64,000 nt of DNA, from contig NZ_JANZXA010000008.1 in NCBI RefSeq assembly GCF_025153475.1, positions 62,001-126,000 on the forward strand, given 5' to 3'. Within the stretch, counting starts at the first letter, position 1. Each line of letters starts with the position of its first letter. Of the stretch, positions 34,231 through 43,271 are shown piece by piece. Below the pieces are notes generated by a model. The model was not told where the DNA came from. It was given only the letters and a program-made list of their open reading frames with translations, and searched no databases. A program made the position numbers and the translations under genes. Source of the DNA: Novosphingobium mangrovisedimenti (GTDB taxonomy: Bacteria; Pseudomonadota; Alphaproteobacteria; Sphingomonadales; Sphingomonadaceae).

Positions 34231-36609
34231 ATGATCAGCAAGTTTCACATCACCCATGCCCTGGCCTGCACGGTCTCTCTGCTTGCCTTCGCATCCGGCA
34301 CGGCCCACGCCGCCGAAGCGGATGCCGACGCGGCAGCGGCCGGAAGCAGCGGCATCGCCGACATCGTCGTGACCGCCGAGCGTCGCGAGATCAGCCTTCA
34401 GGAAGCACCGCTTTCGGTCAGTGCCGTGACGTCCGAGACGCTCAAGGCCGCCAACATCACCGACATCACCGGCCTCAACGGTTCGGTCCCCGGCCTCGTG
34501 GTTGCCCGCAGCGGTGGCGGCGAGCGGATCATCTCGATCCGCGGCATCGGTTCGGAAACCCCCGAAAACACCAATACGCAGCCGGGCGTCTCCTATCACA
34601 TCGACGGCGTCTACATCTTCAACTCGATCGCCGCGAGCGCAGCCTTCATCGACGTCGCCCAGGTCGAGGTCCTGCGCGGTCCGCAGGGCACGCTGTTCGG
34701 CCAGGGGTCGACCGGCGGCACGATCAACGTCGTCACCAACGAGCCGACCACCGACGCCATGACCGGTAACGTCAACGTCGGCATCGGCAACTACAAGTAC
34801 ATGGAAGGCAGCGGCGCGCTGAACGTGCCCGTCACCGACACGCTCGCGGTGCGCGGCGCCATCCAGTACACCAAGCACGACGGCTATGCCCACGCGACCA
34901 AGGTTCCCGGCTACGAGAAGTACCAGCTCGACGATCAGGACGAGACCGGCTGGCGCTTGGGCGCCAAGTGGTCGCCCACGTCGAACTTCTCGATCACGCT
35001 CAACACGATCCAGTACGACAGCAAGACCAACGGTCCGGCGCAGAAGAACATCCTCGACCCCGAACCCGACGCCCGCCTGCTGACGCAGGACTATCCGGGC
35101 CGCTCGGCGGTCAAGACCCAGTTCTACTCGGGCACGATGCGCTACGAGACGCCGTTTGCCGTCATCAAGTCGATCACCGGCTACCAGAAGCTGCACTCCG
35201 AACAGGCCTGGGATGCCGACGGCCTCGACACCGATCTGTTCTACGCGTTGACCTACAGCCCGCTCACCTGGGGCGGCTCGACCTACGACCACGTTCCGCT
35301 GTGGCAGTCGGACACGGAAAGCTGGAGCCAGGAAATCAACCTGACCTCCAACCATGGCGGCCCCTTCAGCTGGGTGGCCGGCGGCGTCTACCTGCATTCG
35401 AAGAACAGCCAGTACATCAACGAATACAAGGGCTCGGACGACCAGATCCTGCGTTCGCCGCTGCCGCTCGACACCGCCTGGAACGATCCTGAAGTCGGCG
35501 TCATCACCTATGCCGAGCTGTCCTCGATCAAGCGCGAGCTTTATGCCTTCTACGCGCAGGGGACATATGAACTGACCAGCGACCTCAAGCTGACGGCCGG
35601 CGCGCGCTACAACCACGACAAGTCCTCGGGCATGTTCGACAGCGTCGCAGGCGGCGCATCGAGCCAGACCTCGGGCTCCTACCTGCAGCCGTCGTCGACC
35701 GGCACGCTCAAGGGCGACGCCTGGACCGGCAAGGTCGCGCTCGACTATCAGTTCACGCCGGACAACATGGTCTATGCAAGCTGGACGCGCGGCTTCAAGC
35801 CGGGCGGCATCAACAGCGCCGCGTCCTCGGGCAGCAGCTTCTCGATCCTTCCAGCCTACAAGCAGGAAACGGTCGACTCCTTCGAAATCGGCACCAAGAA
35901 CCGTTTCCTGGACGATACGCTGCAGATCAACGCCTCGGGCTTCCTCTACAACTACAAGAACATGCAGTTCCTTGAGGAAGACCCCATCCTGTACGGCGAA
36001 GGCATCAGCAATGCGCCGAAGGCTCGCGTCTACGGCATCGAGCTGGAAACGACCTGGGCGCCGACCAACCATCTTCGCTTCGACACGTCGGTCTCCTGGC
36101 TCGAAGGCGAGTTCACCTCGCACTACGAGGCGCTTGATCCGGCGGCCGCGGCTGCTGCCCAGAACGCGGCCGGCTATCCCGACTGGCTGTTCTGGCTTCC
36201 GGACAACTTCTTCCCGGCTGTGATGGCACGCGATGCTGCCCGCGCAGACATCAAGGGCAACCGCGTGCCCAAGCTGCCGCGCTGGCAGGGCACGGCCGCC
36301 GCAACGTGGAACGGACAGGTCGGCCCGGGCGAGCTGACAGCCCGCGCGCAGCTGATCTATCGCGGCAAGTACCAGTACCGCCTGTTCAACGATGGCGCGG
36401 TCGACATGACGCCGTCCTACACGCAGGTAAACCTGATGGCGAAGTACGAACCGAACGGGACGAACACCAACGTCACCCTTCGCGTGATCAACCTGTTCGA
36501 CAAGAACGGCATCAACTCGCGCTTCTCCGATCCCTACGGCAGCGCGCAGGTGATGGACACCTACATCCCGCCGCGGCAGGTGATCCTCTCGGTCGGTTAC
36601 CAGTTCTGA
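34231..36609 (+). CDS. TonB-dependent outer-membrane receptor
   Basis: 792 aa. A signal peptide (LACTVSLLAFASGTAHA) is followed by the TonB box region IADIVVTAERRE, the plug domain (ISIRGIGSETPENTNTQPG, then VEVLRGPQGTLFGQGSTGGT) and a beta barrel ending VILSVGYQF with terminal Phe. Such receptors in sphingomonads import large or aromatic substrates across the outer membrane. It opens the rightward catabolic series and is followed by a terminator-like hairpin. Confidence 0.95.
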   Translation: MISKFHITHALACTVSLLAFASGTAHAAEADADAAAAGSSGIADIVVTAERREISLQEAPLSVSAVTSETLKAANITDITGLNGSVPGLVVARSGGGERIISIRGIGSETPENTNTQPGVSYHIDGVYIFNSIAASAAFIDVAQVEVLRGPQGTLFGQGSTGGTINVVTNEPTTDAMTGNVNVGIGNYKYMEGSGALNVPVTDTLAVRGAIQYTKHDGYAHATKVPGYEKYQLDDQDETGWRLGAKWSPTSNFSITLNTIQYDSKTNGPAQKNILDPEPDARLLTQDYPGRSAVKTQFYSGTMRYETPFAVIKSITGYQKLHSEQAWDADGLDTDLFYALTYSPLTWGGSTYDHVPLWQSDTESWSQEINLTSNHGGPFSWVAGGVYLHSKNSQYINEYKGSDDQILRSPLPLDTAWNDPEVGVITYAELSSIKRELYAFYAQGTYELTSDLKLTAGARYNHDKSSGMFDSVAGGASSQTSGSYLQPSSTGTLKGDAWTGKVALDYQFTPDNMVYASWTRGFKPGGINSAASSGSSFSILPAYKQETVDSFEIGTKNRFLDDTLQINASGFLYNYKNMQFLEEDPILYGEGISNAPKARVYGIELETTWAPTNHLRFDTSVSWLEGEFTSHYEALDPAAAAAAQNAAGYPDWLFWLPDNFFPAVMARDAARADIKGNRVPKLPRWQGTAAATWNGQVGPGELTARAQLIYRGKYQYRLFNDGAVDMTPSYTQVNLMAKYEPNGTNTNVTLRVINLFDKNGINSRFSDPYGSAQVMDTYIPPRQVILSVGYQF

Positions 36610-36641
36610 CCTGACGGATTTCCCGCACACAAATAACGCCC

Positions 36642-36677
36642 GGGGCGCGGTGGCCGAAAGGTTGCCGCGCCCTTGTT
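36642..36677 (+). terminator. Terminator-like hairpin after the TonB receptor gene
   Basis: GGGCGCGG (36643-36650) pairs with CCGCGCCC (36665-36672) and is followed by TTGTTG; an inner GGCC/GGTT pairing may extend it. The U-tract is weak. Confidence 0.55.
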
Positions 36678-36811
36678 GCATCTGCGGGACTGGCTTTCCT
36701 GCGATCAACTCTTAAGGCGTGCATCATCAAGAGTATGCAGGCGCATCATGAGAGCTTGCATGATGTGGCCGCCCTAGCTTTCCCTGGGCAGCAAAGCCTG
36801 CAGGAGAGATA

Positions 36812-38089
36812 ATGCCCCGCAACGCCCAGGTCATGCTTGCCGCATCACTTGCATTCTTTTTCGTTACGGCAACGACCTTCACCTCGCTGGGATACGTCCT
36901 CTACACCATGGTCGCAGAGCTCGGCTGGTCGAAAGCGGCCGCCGGTCTCAGTTTCTCGCTGCTGGGGCTCGCCTGCGGCATCGCCAGCCCGCTGCCGCCG
37001 ATCCTGATGAAGACCATCGGCACGCGCCTGACGATGTTCACCGGCTGCATCGTGCTCGCCACGGGCTTCCTGATCGCCTCGATGATCAGCGATCTGAACT
37101 TCTTCTTCGTTGCCACCACGCTGATGGGCATCGGCTTCACGCTCGCCGCCCCTTCCCCGCCCGTCTACCTGCTGGCGACGTGGTTCCCGCGCACCTCGGC
37201 GCGGATGATCGGCTTCTACTTCATGATCGGCTCCTCCGGCGGGATCGCCGGGCCGCTGATCGTCGGCACCATCGTCGGCCTGACCGGCGACTGGCGCCTG
37301 CACTGGCTGGTCATGGCGATCTGCTCCACGCTGGTTGGGATCGTCTGCCTGATCTGCGTGCGCGACGCGGTGAAGGTGGAGAGCGTGGATCAGGTCAAGG
37401 GCATCGACGGCGAAAAGCCGAAGGCAGCCGCGACCTGGACGGTTCGCAAGGCCCTCATGACGCGCAGCTTTGTCATCCTCGCGGTGATCATGACGATCGT
37501 GCAGCTCGTCGTCACCAGCACCCATTCGATCCTGGTCGCCCATATCGCCAGCCTCGGCGAAGGCGCCGCCCCCGGCGCGATCGCGATGAGCCTGCTGGCC
37601 TTTGCCGGCACCGGCGCGAAAGGCGTGACCGGCGCGGTCTGCGAACGCTACGACCCGCGCCTGATCCTGATCGGCGGTCTCGTTCTGCAGGCAGCCGCAA
37701 TGCTGCTGCTGTGGTCCACCCCCGTCGTGCTGATCGCCTGCGCGGCGGCAGTCCTGTTCGGCACCGGCTGGGGCATGGCCTGGCTTTCCGCGCATGTCCT
37801 GATCCTGCGCTATTTCGGCGCGGCACTGGCCGGCGACATGACCGCGATGGCCACCACCGCCACCACGCTGGCCGTGCTCGGCCCGGTCGGCGCGGGCAGC
37901 GTCGCCGATGCCACCGGCACCTACACCCCGGCCCTGCTGGCCTTCTCGATCCTGCTTGCCGCAGGCGCTGCCTTTGCCGTGCTGTTCCTGCGCGCGCCTG
38001 TCGGCAGCGCGGACGAGGAGACGGGCGAGGACGAAAACGAAGCGACGGGCGAAACCAAGGCGGTTGGCGAACTCGTTCCGGCCGAGTGA
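36812..38089 (+). CDS. Major facilitator superfamily transporter
   Basis: 425 aa with twelve predicted membrane helices in two halves separated by a charged loop (VKVESVDQVKGIDGEKPKAA). The C-terminal tail is Glu-rich. AGGAGAGAT lies just before the ATG. It resembles the oxalate/formate-antiporter-like MFS branch used for carboxylate uptake, but the substrate cannot be assigned. Placed between the receptor and the Rieske oxygenase, it is probably the inner-membrane step of the same uptake route. Confidence 0.88.
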   Translation: MPRNAQVMLAASLAFFFVTATTFTSLGYVLYTMVAELGWSKAAAGLSFSLLGLACGIASPLPPILMKTIGTRLTMFTGCIVLATGFLIASMISDLNFFFVATTLMGIGFTLAAPSPPVYLLATWFPRTSARMIGFYFMIGSSGGIAGPLIVGTIVGLTGDWRLHWLVMAICSTLVGIVCLICVRDAVKVESVDQVKGIDGEKPKAAATWTVRKALMTRSFVILAVIMTIVQLVVTSTHSILVAHIASLGEGAAPGAIAMSLLAFAGTGAKGVTGAVCERYDPRLILIGGLVLQAAAMLLLWSTPVVLIACAAAVLFGTGWGMAWLSAHVLILRYFGAALAGDMTAMATTATTLAVLGPVGAGSVADATGTYTPALLAFSILLAAGAAFAVLFLRAPVGSADEETGEDENEATGETKAVGELVPAE

Positions 38090-38227
38090 GCCGAAGCCCC
38101 GAGGCACCGTGCCAAGAAACACTGCGCCATGCGCAAAGCCGGCGCGGAAGGCAACGGCTAGGGTGTTTCTATCATCGAACGCAACACCAAGGGCCACGCG
38201 GCGGTTCGCCAAAAACGGAAACAGGCA

Positions 38228-39442
38228 ATGACCATCCTTACAGACCAGTTCTTCGACAGTCTCGCCAGCTCCAGGCTCGACACCCTGGAGGCCGAAACGC
38301 TGCCCCCCGAGTGCTATACGAGCGAGGAATTCCATCGCTTCGAGATGGATGCCCTGTTCCAGCGCGAATGGCTCTGCGTCGGGCGCGAGGAATGGCTGGA
38401 AAACCCGGGCGATTTCTTCACCGTGACCCGCGCCGACGAGCCGATCGTGGTGTGCAGGACGCGTGACGGCGCGATCAAGGCGCTGTCGTCCGTCTGTCAG
38501 CACCGCGCCATGCTGGTTGCCGAAGGACACGGCAATACCCGCGCCTTCGTGTGCCCCTATCACCACTGGACCTACGATCTCGACGGCGCCCTGGTCGGCG
38601 CGCCGGCGATGAACAAGACGTGCAAGTTCGACAAGAAAGAGGCCGCCCTGCCGCAGATCCGGCACGAGACCTGGCACGGCTTCATCTTCATCAACCTCGA
38701 TCCCGATGCCGAGCCCCTCACCCCGCGCCTTGCCGCGCTGGAACCCGTCGTCGCCAACTACGACTTCGCCTCGCTGCGCGGCCCGCGCCCCGAGGAACCG
38801 ACGATCTTCCCGTGGAACTGGAAGGTCATGCTGGAGAACAACAACGACGGCTATCACGCCAGCCGTCTCCACGCCGGTCCGCTGCACGACTTCATCCCGA
38901 GCGGCCTTGCCAGCTTCCCCGACGTCCCCGCGGACTCGGCGGCCTACTACCGCCTCAACGGCACGCTGCACCCCAATGCCGGGTTCAACGCGACGCAGAA
39001 GTCGGTCTTCCCGGTCTTTCCTAAGCTGACCGAAGAAGAGCAGAACCGCCTGCTCTTCGTGAATCTGCCGCCAAGCCTCTCGCTGGTGGTTCTCAACGAC
39101 ACCGTCCTCTATCTCATCATGGACCCGCACTCGGCCGGATCGCACGCGCTGACGATCGGCACGCTGATGGCACCCGAAGCGATGGACGATCCGCTCTACG
39201 AGCTGAAGATGAAGATGAACGACGAGGCGGTGGAGCAGATCGTCGGTCAGGACTTCCACGTCGACGAACTCGTCCAGCAGGGCCTGCGTTCGAAGCACGC
39301 CCCGCGCGGCCGCTATTCCTGGCAGGAAGGCGCCCAGCGCCTGCTCAACGTCTGGCTCGTCGATCGCTACTGGGCCGAATGGGACCGCCGGCGCGGCCCC
39401 TCCGCTCCGGTGACCCAGATTCGCGGCAGCGGCGCCGCCTGA
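38228..39442 (+). CDS. Rieske aromatic-ring-hydroxylating oxygenase, alpha subunit
   Basis: 404 aa. Rieske cluster ligands are C90/H92 and C109/H112 (CQHRA ... CPYHHW). The mononuclear iron site is D207-G-Y-H210-x4-H215 (NNNDGYHASRLH). Such enzymes add O2 to aromatic rings or demethylate/hydroxylate substrates and need a reductase and ferredoxin, which are not encoded nearby. No beta subunit gene is adjacent. A good terminator follows the gene. Confidence 0.93.
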   Translation: MTILTDQFFDSLASSRLDTLEAETLPPECYTSEEFHRFEMDALFQREWLCVGREEWLENPGDFFTVTRADEPIVVCRTRDGAIKALSSVCQHRAMLVAEGHGNTRAFVCPYHHWTYDLDGALVGAPAMNKTCKFDKKEAALPQIRHETWHGFIFINLDPDAEPLTPRLAALEPVVANYDFASLRGPRPEEPTIFPWNWKVMLENNNDGYHASRLHAGPLHDFIPSGLASFPDVPADSAAYYRLNGTLHPNAGFNATQKSVFPVFPKLTEEEQNRLLFVNLPPSLSLVVLNDTVLYLIMDPHSAGSHALTIGTLMAPEAMDDPLYELKMKMNDEAVEQIVGQDFHVDELVQQGLRSKHAPRGRYSWQEGAQRLLNVWLVDRYWAEWDRRRGPSAPVTQIRGSGAA

Positions 39443-39465
39443 AAAACTTCAACAGCGTCATTCCC

Positions 39466-39509
39466 GACGGCTGCGGCGTCCGGTTTCGACCGGGCGCCGC
39501 CTTTTTTTG
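39466..39509 (+). terminator. Rho-independent terminator after the Rieske gene
   Basis: A GC-rich stem around GGCGTCCGGT-TTCG-ACCGGGCGCC with a TTCG-type loop is followed by seven T residues (CCTTTTTTTG). A textbook intrinsic terminator. Confidence 0.85.
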
Positions 39510-39625
39510 TGCGTGGGCCAGGGCGCGTTCCGCACCGACGCCGGCAATCAAGGATTTGTGCGCCCGGCGGCGAGCAAAGTTCCCCTCCATCTCTAGGCCT
39601 TGATCCAAGCACAAGGGAGCTAAAG

Positions 39626-40111
39626 ATGACCAACAGCCTGATTTTCTTCGACTTCGCCACCGACGATCCTGCCAAGGCCGGCAAGTTCTACGCAGAAGTC
39701 TTCGGCTGGGAAGACGACCCTCGCATGGGAGGCCTCTATCACCGCATGGTTCCGGGCGGATTCTTCAAGAACAAGGACGGGTCCGACAGCGAGATCGGCA
39801 ACCTGCACTTCGGCGTGTTCGATGCTGGGAACGCCCGCCCCAACCCGAACCCCGAAGGCGTCGAGCCCCGCACGCTTTCGACCGAAGGCCGCAAGGCCCG
39901 CATCTGGGTGCTCGTGAGCGAGGACGACACTCCCGAACGCATTCTGGACACCGCTGAAAAGCTCGGCGCCAAGGTCCTGTGGCGCAACCATTACTGGAAG
40001 GAATTCAACGGGTTCAACTGGTGCTTCGCCGACCCCTGGGGCAACGAGATCCTGCTTTGGGTGAAGGGTGGTGAAAACCCGCAGATCCCCGAGGATTTCA
40101 CCCGCGAATAA
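39626..40111 (+). CDS. VOC-superfamily (glyoxalase/dioxygenase-like) protein
   Basis: 161 aa. FFDFATDDPAKAGKFYAEVF and the C-terminal FNWCFADPWGNEILLW are the two beta-alpha-beta units of the VOC fold; NLHFGVFD contributes a possible metal His. The pattern is the common glyoxalase/bleomycin-resistance type, so enzyme or binding role is open. AAGGGAGC precedes the ATG at 39626. Situated between Rieske and LigB-like dioxygenase genes. Confidence 0.82.
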   Translation: MTNSLIFFDFATDDPAKAGKFYAEVFGWEDDPRMGGLYHRMVPGGFFKNKDGSDSEIGNLHFGVFDAGNARPNPNPEGVEPRTLSTEGRKARIWVLVSEDDTPERILDTAEKLGAKVLWRNHYWKEFNGFNWCFADPWGNEILLWVKGGENPQIPEDFTRE

Positions 40112-40266
40112 GGTGCCGGCCCAGGGTCTTGCTGCGCCGCGACAAGTTCTTGTGCGCACCGCCGCAAGACCCGAGGCCCCACCCCTCATAGCCTCGATAC
40201 ATACACACGACGAGTGTCGAGCCCCCTCGGGTCGCAAACCGCGGGATTGGAATGGAGCAGAGCATA

Positions 40267-41049
40267 ATGAGCCGTCTTCCGATCGTCTTCTTCGGACATG
40301 GCAGCCCCATGATCGCGCTGGAAAACAATGCGGTAACGCAGACCTGGAAAGAGATGGCGGACCGCATCGGCAAGCCCCGGGCGATCCTTTGCATTTCCGC
40401 GCATTGGCAGACGCGCGGCACCGCCGTCACCGCCATGGCCCAGCCGCGCACGATCCACGACTTCGGCGCCTTCCCGCAGGCCCTGTTCGACATGCAATAC
40501 CCGGCCCCGGGCGATCCCGAACTCGCCGCGCGCGTGCAGGAACTGCTGGCGCCGATGCCGGTCAAGCTCGATGCCAACTGGGGCCTCGACCACGGCACCT
40601 GGACAGTCCTCGTCCATGCCTATCCCGAAGCGGACATCCCGGTAATCCAGCTCGGCATGGATGTCGCCAAGTCTCCCGCCGAGCACTGGGAAGTGGGCCG
40701 CATGCTGCGCCCACTGCGCGACGAGGGCGTGCTCATCATGGGCACCGGCAACATCGTCCACAACCTGCCCGCGATGGACTGGGGCAACCCGGCCGCGACG
40801 CCCTACCCCTGGGCCGAACAGTTCAATTCGACGATGTGCAAGGCGATCGCCGACGATACGCCGCAGACCGTCATCGATTACGAAGCGCTGGGCGATGCCG
40901 CGCGCCTCTCGGTTCCCAGCTCGGACCACTTCCTACCGCTGCTCTACGTTCTGGGTGCCAGGCACGAAGACGAGACGGCCGAGTTCCAGCCCCATTTCAT
41001 CCAGCACAAGTCCCTCAGCATGACCAGCGTCCTGATCGACGCGGCGTGA
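40267..41049 (+). CDS. LigB/DODA-type class III extradiol dioxygenase
   Basis: 260 aa. PIVFFGHGSPMIALENN carries the first metal His, AILCISAHWQTRG the second, and NWGLDHGTWTVLVHAYPEAD the third plus active-site His; a late SSDHFLPLLYVLGA motif is also typical. This is the YgiD/4,5-DOPA dioxygenase branch of ring-cleaving enzymes. The ATG at 40267 with GGAG upstream is preferred; ATG 40252 would add five residues. Likely the ring-cleavage step after the Rieske enzyme. Confidence 0.9.
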   Translation: MSRLPIVFFGHGSPMIALENNAVTQTWKEMADRIGKPRAILCISAHWQTRGTAVTAMAQPRTIHDFGAFPQALFDMQYPAPGDPELAARVQELLAPMPVKLDANWGLDHGTWTVLVHAYPEADIPVIQLGMDVAKSPAEHWEVGRMLRPLRDEGVLIMGTGNIVHNLPAMDWGNPAATPYPWAEQFNSTMCKAIADDTPQTVIDYEALGDAARLSVPSSDHFLPLLYVLGARHEDETAEFQPHFIQHKSLSMTSVLIDAA

Positions 41050-41089
41050 CGCGGACCTGCCCCCATTTACCTGCCTCACAGGAGTTCCG

Positions 41090-42184
41090 ATGGCACTGAT
41101 CAGCCTCAAGTCCGAGTCCGCCGACAAGGCCGCAACGCCCAGCGCGCTGCACCATCTCAGGGCCACGCCGGAAACGGTCCACTGGGGATACTTCTCCCCG
41201 GACATCAAGCCGGCACTCACCGTCAAGAGCGGTGACCTCATCCAGGCGCAGGCCGTCACCCACCACGCGGGCGATGATCCCGAGCTGATGTTCGACGACG
41301 ACATCCGCCGCATCTTCACCGAGATCGATCCCGCCACCCGCGCGCCGGGCTGCCACATCATGACCGGCCCGATCTACGTCGAGGGCGCCGAGCCCGGCGA
41401 CATGCTGGAAGTGCGCTATTTCCAGATGAAGCCGCGCATGAACTACGGCTCGAACCTCGCCGCCAACTGGGGCCACCTCTACGAGGAATTCGGCGAGACC
41501 GAACGCGTCACGATCTACAAGATCGATCCCAACGCCAACACGGCAAGCGCGCTTTACGCCTACGACGTCGAGGAAAAGTACGTCGTTCCCGGCCGCATTA
41601 CCCATTGCCCGGAATGCGACCGCTCGCCCGCCCTTCCCGGCATCACCCTGCCCGCGCGCCCGCACCTCGGCACCGCCGGCGTGGCGCCTGCCGTCAACGA
41701 GCCGGTGAGCACGATCCCGCCGGGTCTCCACGGCGGCAACATCGACAACTGGCGCATCGGCGCGGGCGCGACGATGTACTATCCGGTGCAGGTCAAGGGC
41801 GGCCTGTTCTCGATCGGCGACCCGCACGTGAGCCAGGGCGACGGCGAGATCAGCGGCACCGCGATCGAATCCTCGCTCGACGTGCTGTTCCAGATCATCC
41901 TGCGCAAGGACTTTGCGTTCCCCTCGCCGCTGCTCGAAACGCCCGACTGCTGGATCGTCCACGGCTTCGGCGAAGACCTCGACCAGGCGATGAAGGGCGC
42001 GTCGATGGACATGCTGCACCTCCTCACCGAGCATCAGGGCCTTTCGCGCAACGACGGCTATTCGCTGATGAGCGTTGCCGCCGACTTCGGCGTGACGCAG
42101 GTCGTCGACGGCACGCAGGGCATTCACTGCCGGATCGAACGGCGCATCTTCCCCGAGAAGGGCACCGTCAAAGATCCCGAATAA
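41090..42184 (+). CDS. Acetamidase/formamidase family protein
   Basis: 364 aa. ETVHWGYFSPDIKPALTVKS at the N-terminus, then GPIYVEGAEPGDMLEV, RPHLGTAGVAPA, NIDNWRIGAGATMYYPVQ and GDPHVSQGDGEISGTAIE, the conserved blocks of the FmdA_AmdA family. It hydrolyses formamide/acetamide-type amides to acid plus ammonia. Starts 41 bases after the dioxygenase gene and is followed by a TauD gene, so the three form one operon. A homologous domain is fused to a regulator at 43272-45659. Confidence 0.93.
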   Translation: MALISLKSESADKAATPSALHHLRATPETVHWGYFSPDIKPALTVKSGDLIQAQAVTHHAGDDPELMFDDDIRRIFTEIDPATRAPGCHIMTGPIYVEGAEPGDMLEVRYFQMKPRMNYGSNLAANWGHLYEEFGETERVTIYKIDPNANTASALYAYDVEEKYVVPGRITHCPECDRSPALPGITLPARPHLGTAGVAPAVNEPVSTIPPGLHGGNIDNWRIGAGATMYYPVQVKGGLFSIGDPHVSQGDGEISGTAIESSLDVLFQIILRKDFAFPSPLLETPDCWIVHGFGEDLDQAMKGASMDMLHLLTEHQGLSRNDGYSLMSVAADFGVTQVVDGTQGIHCRIERRIFPEKGTVKDPE

Positions 42185-42255
42185 GACGTTACGATACGTG
42201 CCGGGCGCCATCCCAACCGCCCGGCACACCCCCGAAAGGCCAAGGAAGAGACCAG

Positions 42256-43068
42256 ATGGGCTATGAACTGATCGACGTGCGCCCCGTGACCAAGCGGATC
42301 GGAGCCGAAATCTTTGGCGTCGACCTCACCAGGCCCCTGGGCAACCAGGCCTACGCGGAAATCCGCGAGGCCCTGATGCAGCACCAGGTCGTCTTCTTCC
42401 GCGATCAGCATATCGACCACGAAGCGCACCTGACCTTCGGCCGTGCCTTCGGCAAGCTGCACATGCATTCGGCCGTGAAGGGCCTCGACGATTTCCCCGA
42501 GGTGGTGCAGATCCACGCCGACGCCCAGAGCAAGTATATCGCCGGCGACAAGTGGCACTCCGACCTTTCGTGCGATCCCGAACCGCCGATGGGCTCGATC
42601 CTCTACATGCACACCATGCCCGAAGCGGGCGGCGATACGCTCTTCGCCAACATGTACGCGGCGTACGAGGCGCTTTCCGAACCGATGAAGGCCTTTCTCG
42701 AACCGCTGACCGCGATCCACGACGCGAACCCGGTCTACAAGGCCATCTTCCCGGACGTGGACAAGGTCTACGAGTGCAACACCCACCCGGTCGTGCGCAC
42801 GCACCCCGAAACCGGGCGCAAACTGCTCTTCGTCAATTCCTCGTACACAACGCGCATCCCCGAACTTTCGAAGGAAGAGAGCAATGCGGTGCTCGGCTTC
42901 CTCTACGAGCACATCAAGGACCCGAATTTCCAGGTCCGCTTCCGCTGGCAACCGCACTCGGTGGCCTTCTGGGACAACCGCTGCACGCAGCATTTCGCGG
43001 TGTGGGACTACTTCCCCGAAACGCGCTCGGGCTATCGCGTGACGATTGCGGGCGACAAGCCGTTCTGA
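42256..43068 (+). CDS. TauD/TfdA-family Fe(II)/2-oxoglutarate dioxygenase
   Basis: 270 aa, close to TauD length. Iron ligands: KWHSDLS (HxD) and TQHFAVWDY (distal His); SGYRVTI supplies the 2-oxoglutarate-binding Arg. The family hydroxylates a carbon next to N, S or O and often cleaves the substrate. Last gene of the rightward operon; it converges with the AraC-formamidase gene across a REP-like palindrome. Confidence 0.93.
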   Translation: MGYELIDVRPVTKRIGAEIFGVDLTRPLGNQAYAEIREALMQHQVVFFRDQHIDHEAHLTFGRAFGKLHMHSAVKGLDDFPEVVQIHADAQSKYIAGDKWHSDLSCDPEPPMGSILYMHTMPEAGGDTLFANMYAAYEALSEPMKAFLEPLTAIHDANPVYKAIFPDVDKVYECNTHPVVRTHPETGRKLLFVNSSYTTRIPELSKEESNAVLGFLYEHIKDPNFQVRFRWQPHSVAFWDNRCTQHFAVWDYFPETRSGYRVTIAGDKPF

Positions 43069-43095
43069 GGTGGATGAGCTAGATCCTGACCATCT

Positions 43096-43198
43096 TTGAA
43101 TGAAACATTCGTCATTGCGAGCGAAGCGAAGCAATCCAGAGCATTGTGGCGCTGCCCTGGATTGCCGCGGCCCTGCGGGCCTCGCAATGACGATTCAA
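43096..43198. repeat. REP-like palindromic element, copy 1
   Basis: TTGAATGAAACATTCGTCAT then TGCGAGCGAAGCGAAGCAAT ... and CCTCGCAATGACGATTCAA form a long imperfect inverted repeat of about 103 bp. A second copy, about 90% identical, is at 63397-63498. It lies between two convergent genes. Confidence 0.85.
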
Positions 43199-43271
43199 GT
43201 TAAAGCAATCACGCTTTCGCTCAGCCCCCGTCCCTGAAACCAATTCCTTCCCGTTCAGAGATTGCCGGTCC

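Noticed and set aside
34108..36708. 866-aa minus-strand frame opposite the TonB receptor
   Set aside because: Caused by high GC3; the plus strand has clear signal peptide, plug and barrel, and the antisense product has no domain.
36845..39298. 817-aa minus-strand frame opposite MFS and Rieske genes
   Set aside because: It spans two clear plus-strand genes and the gap between them; low-complexity composition.
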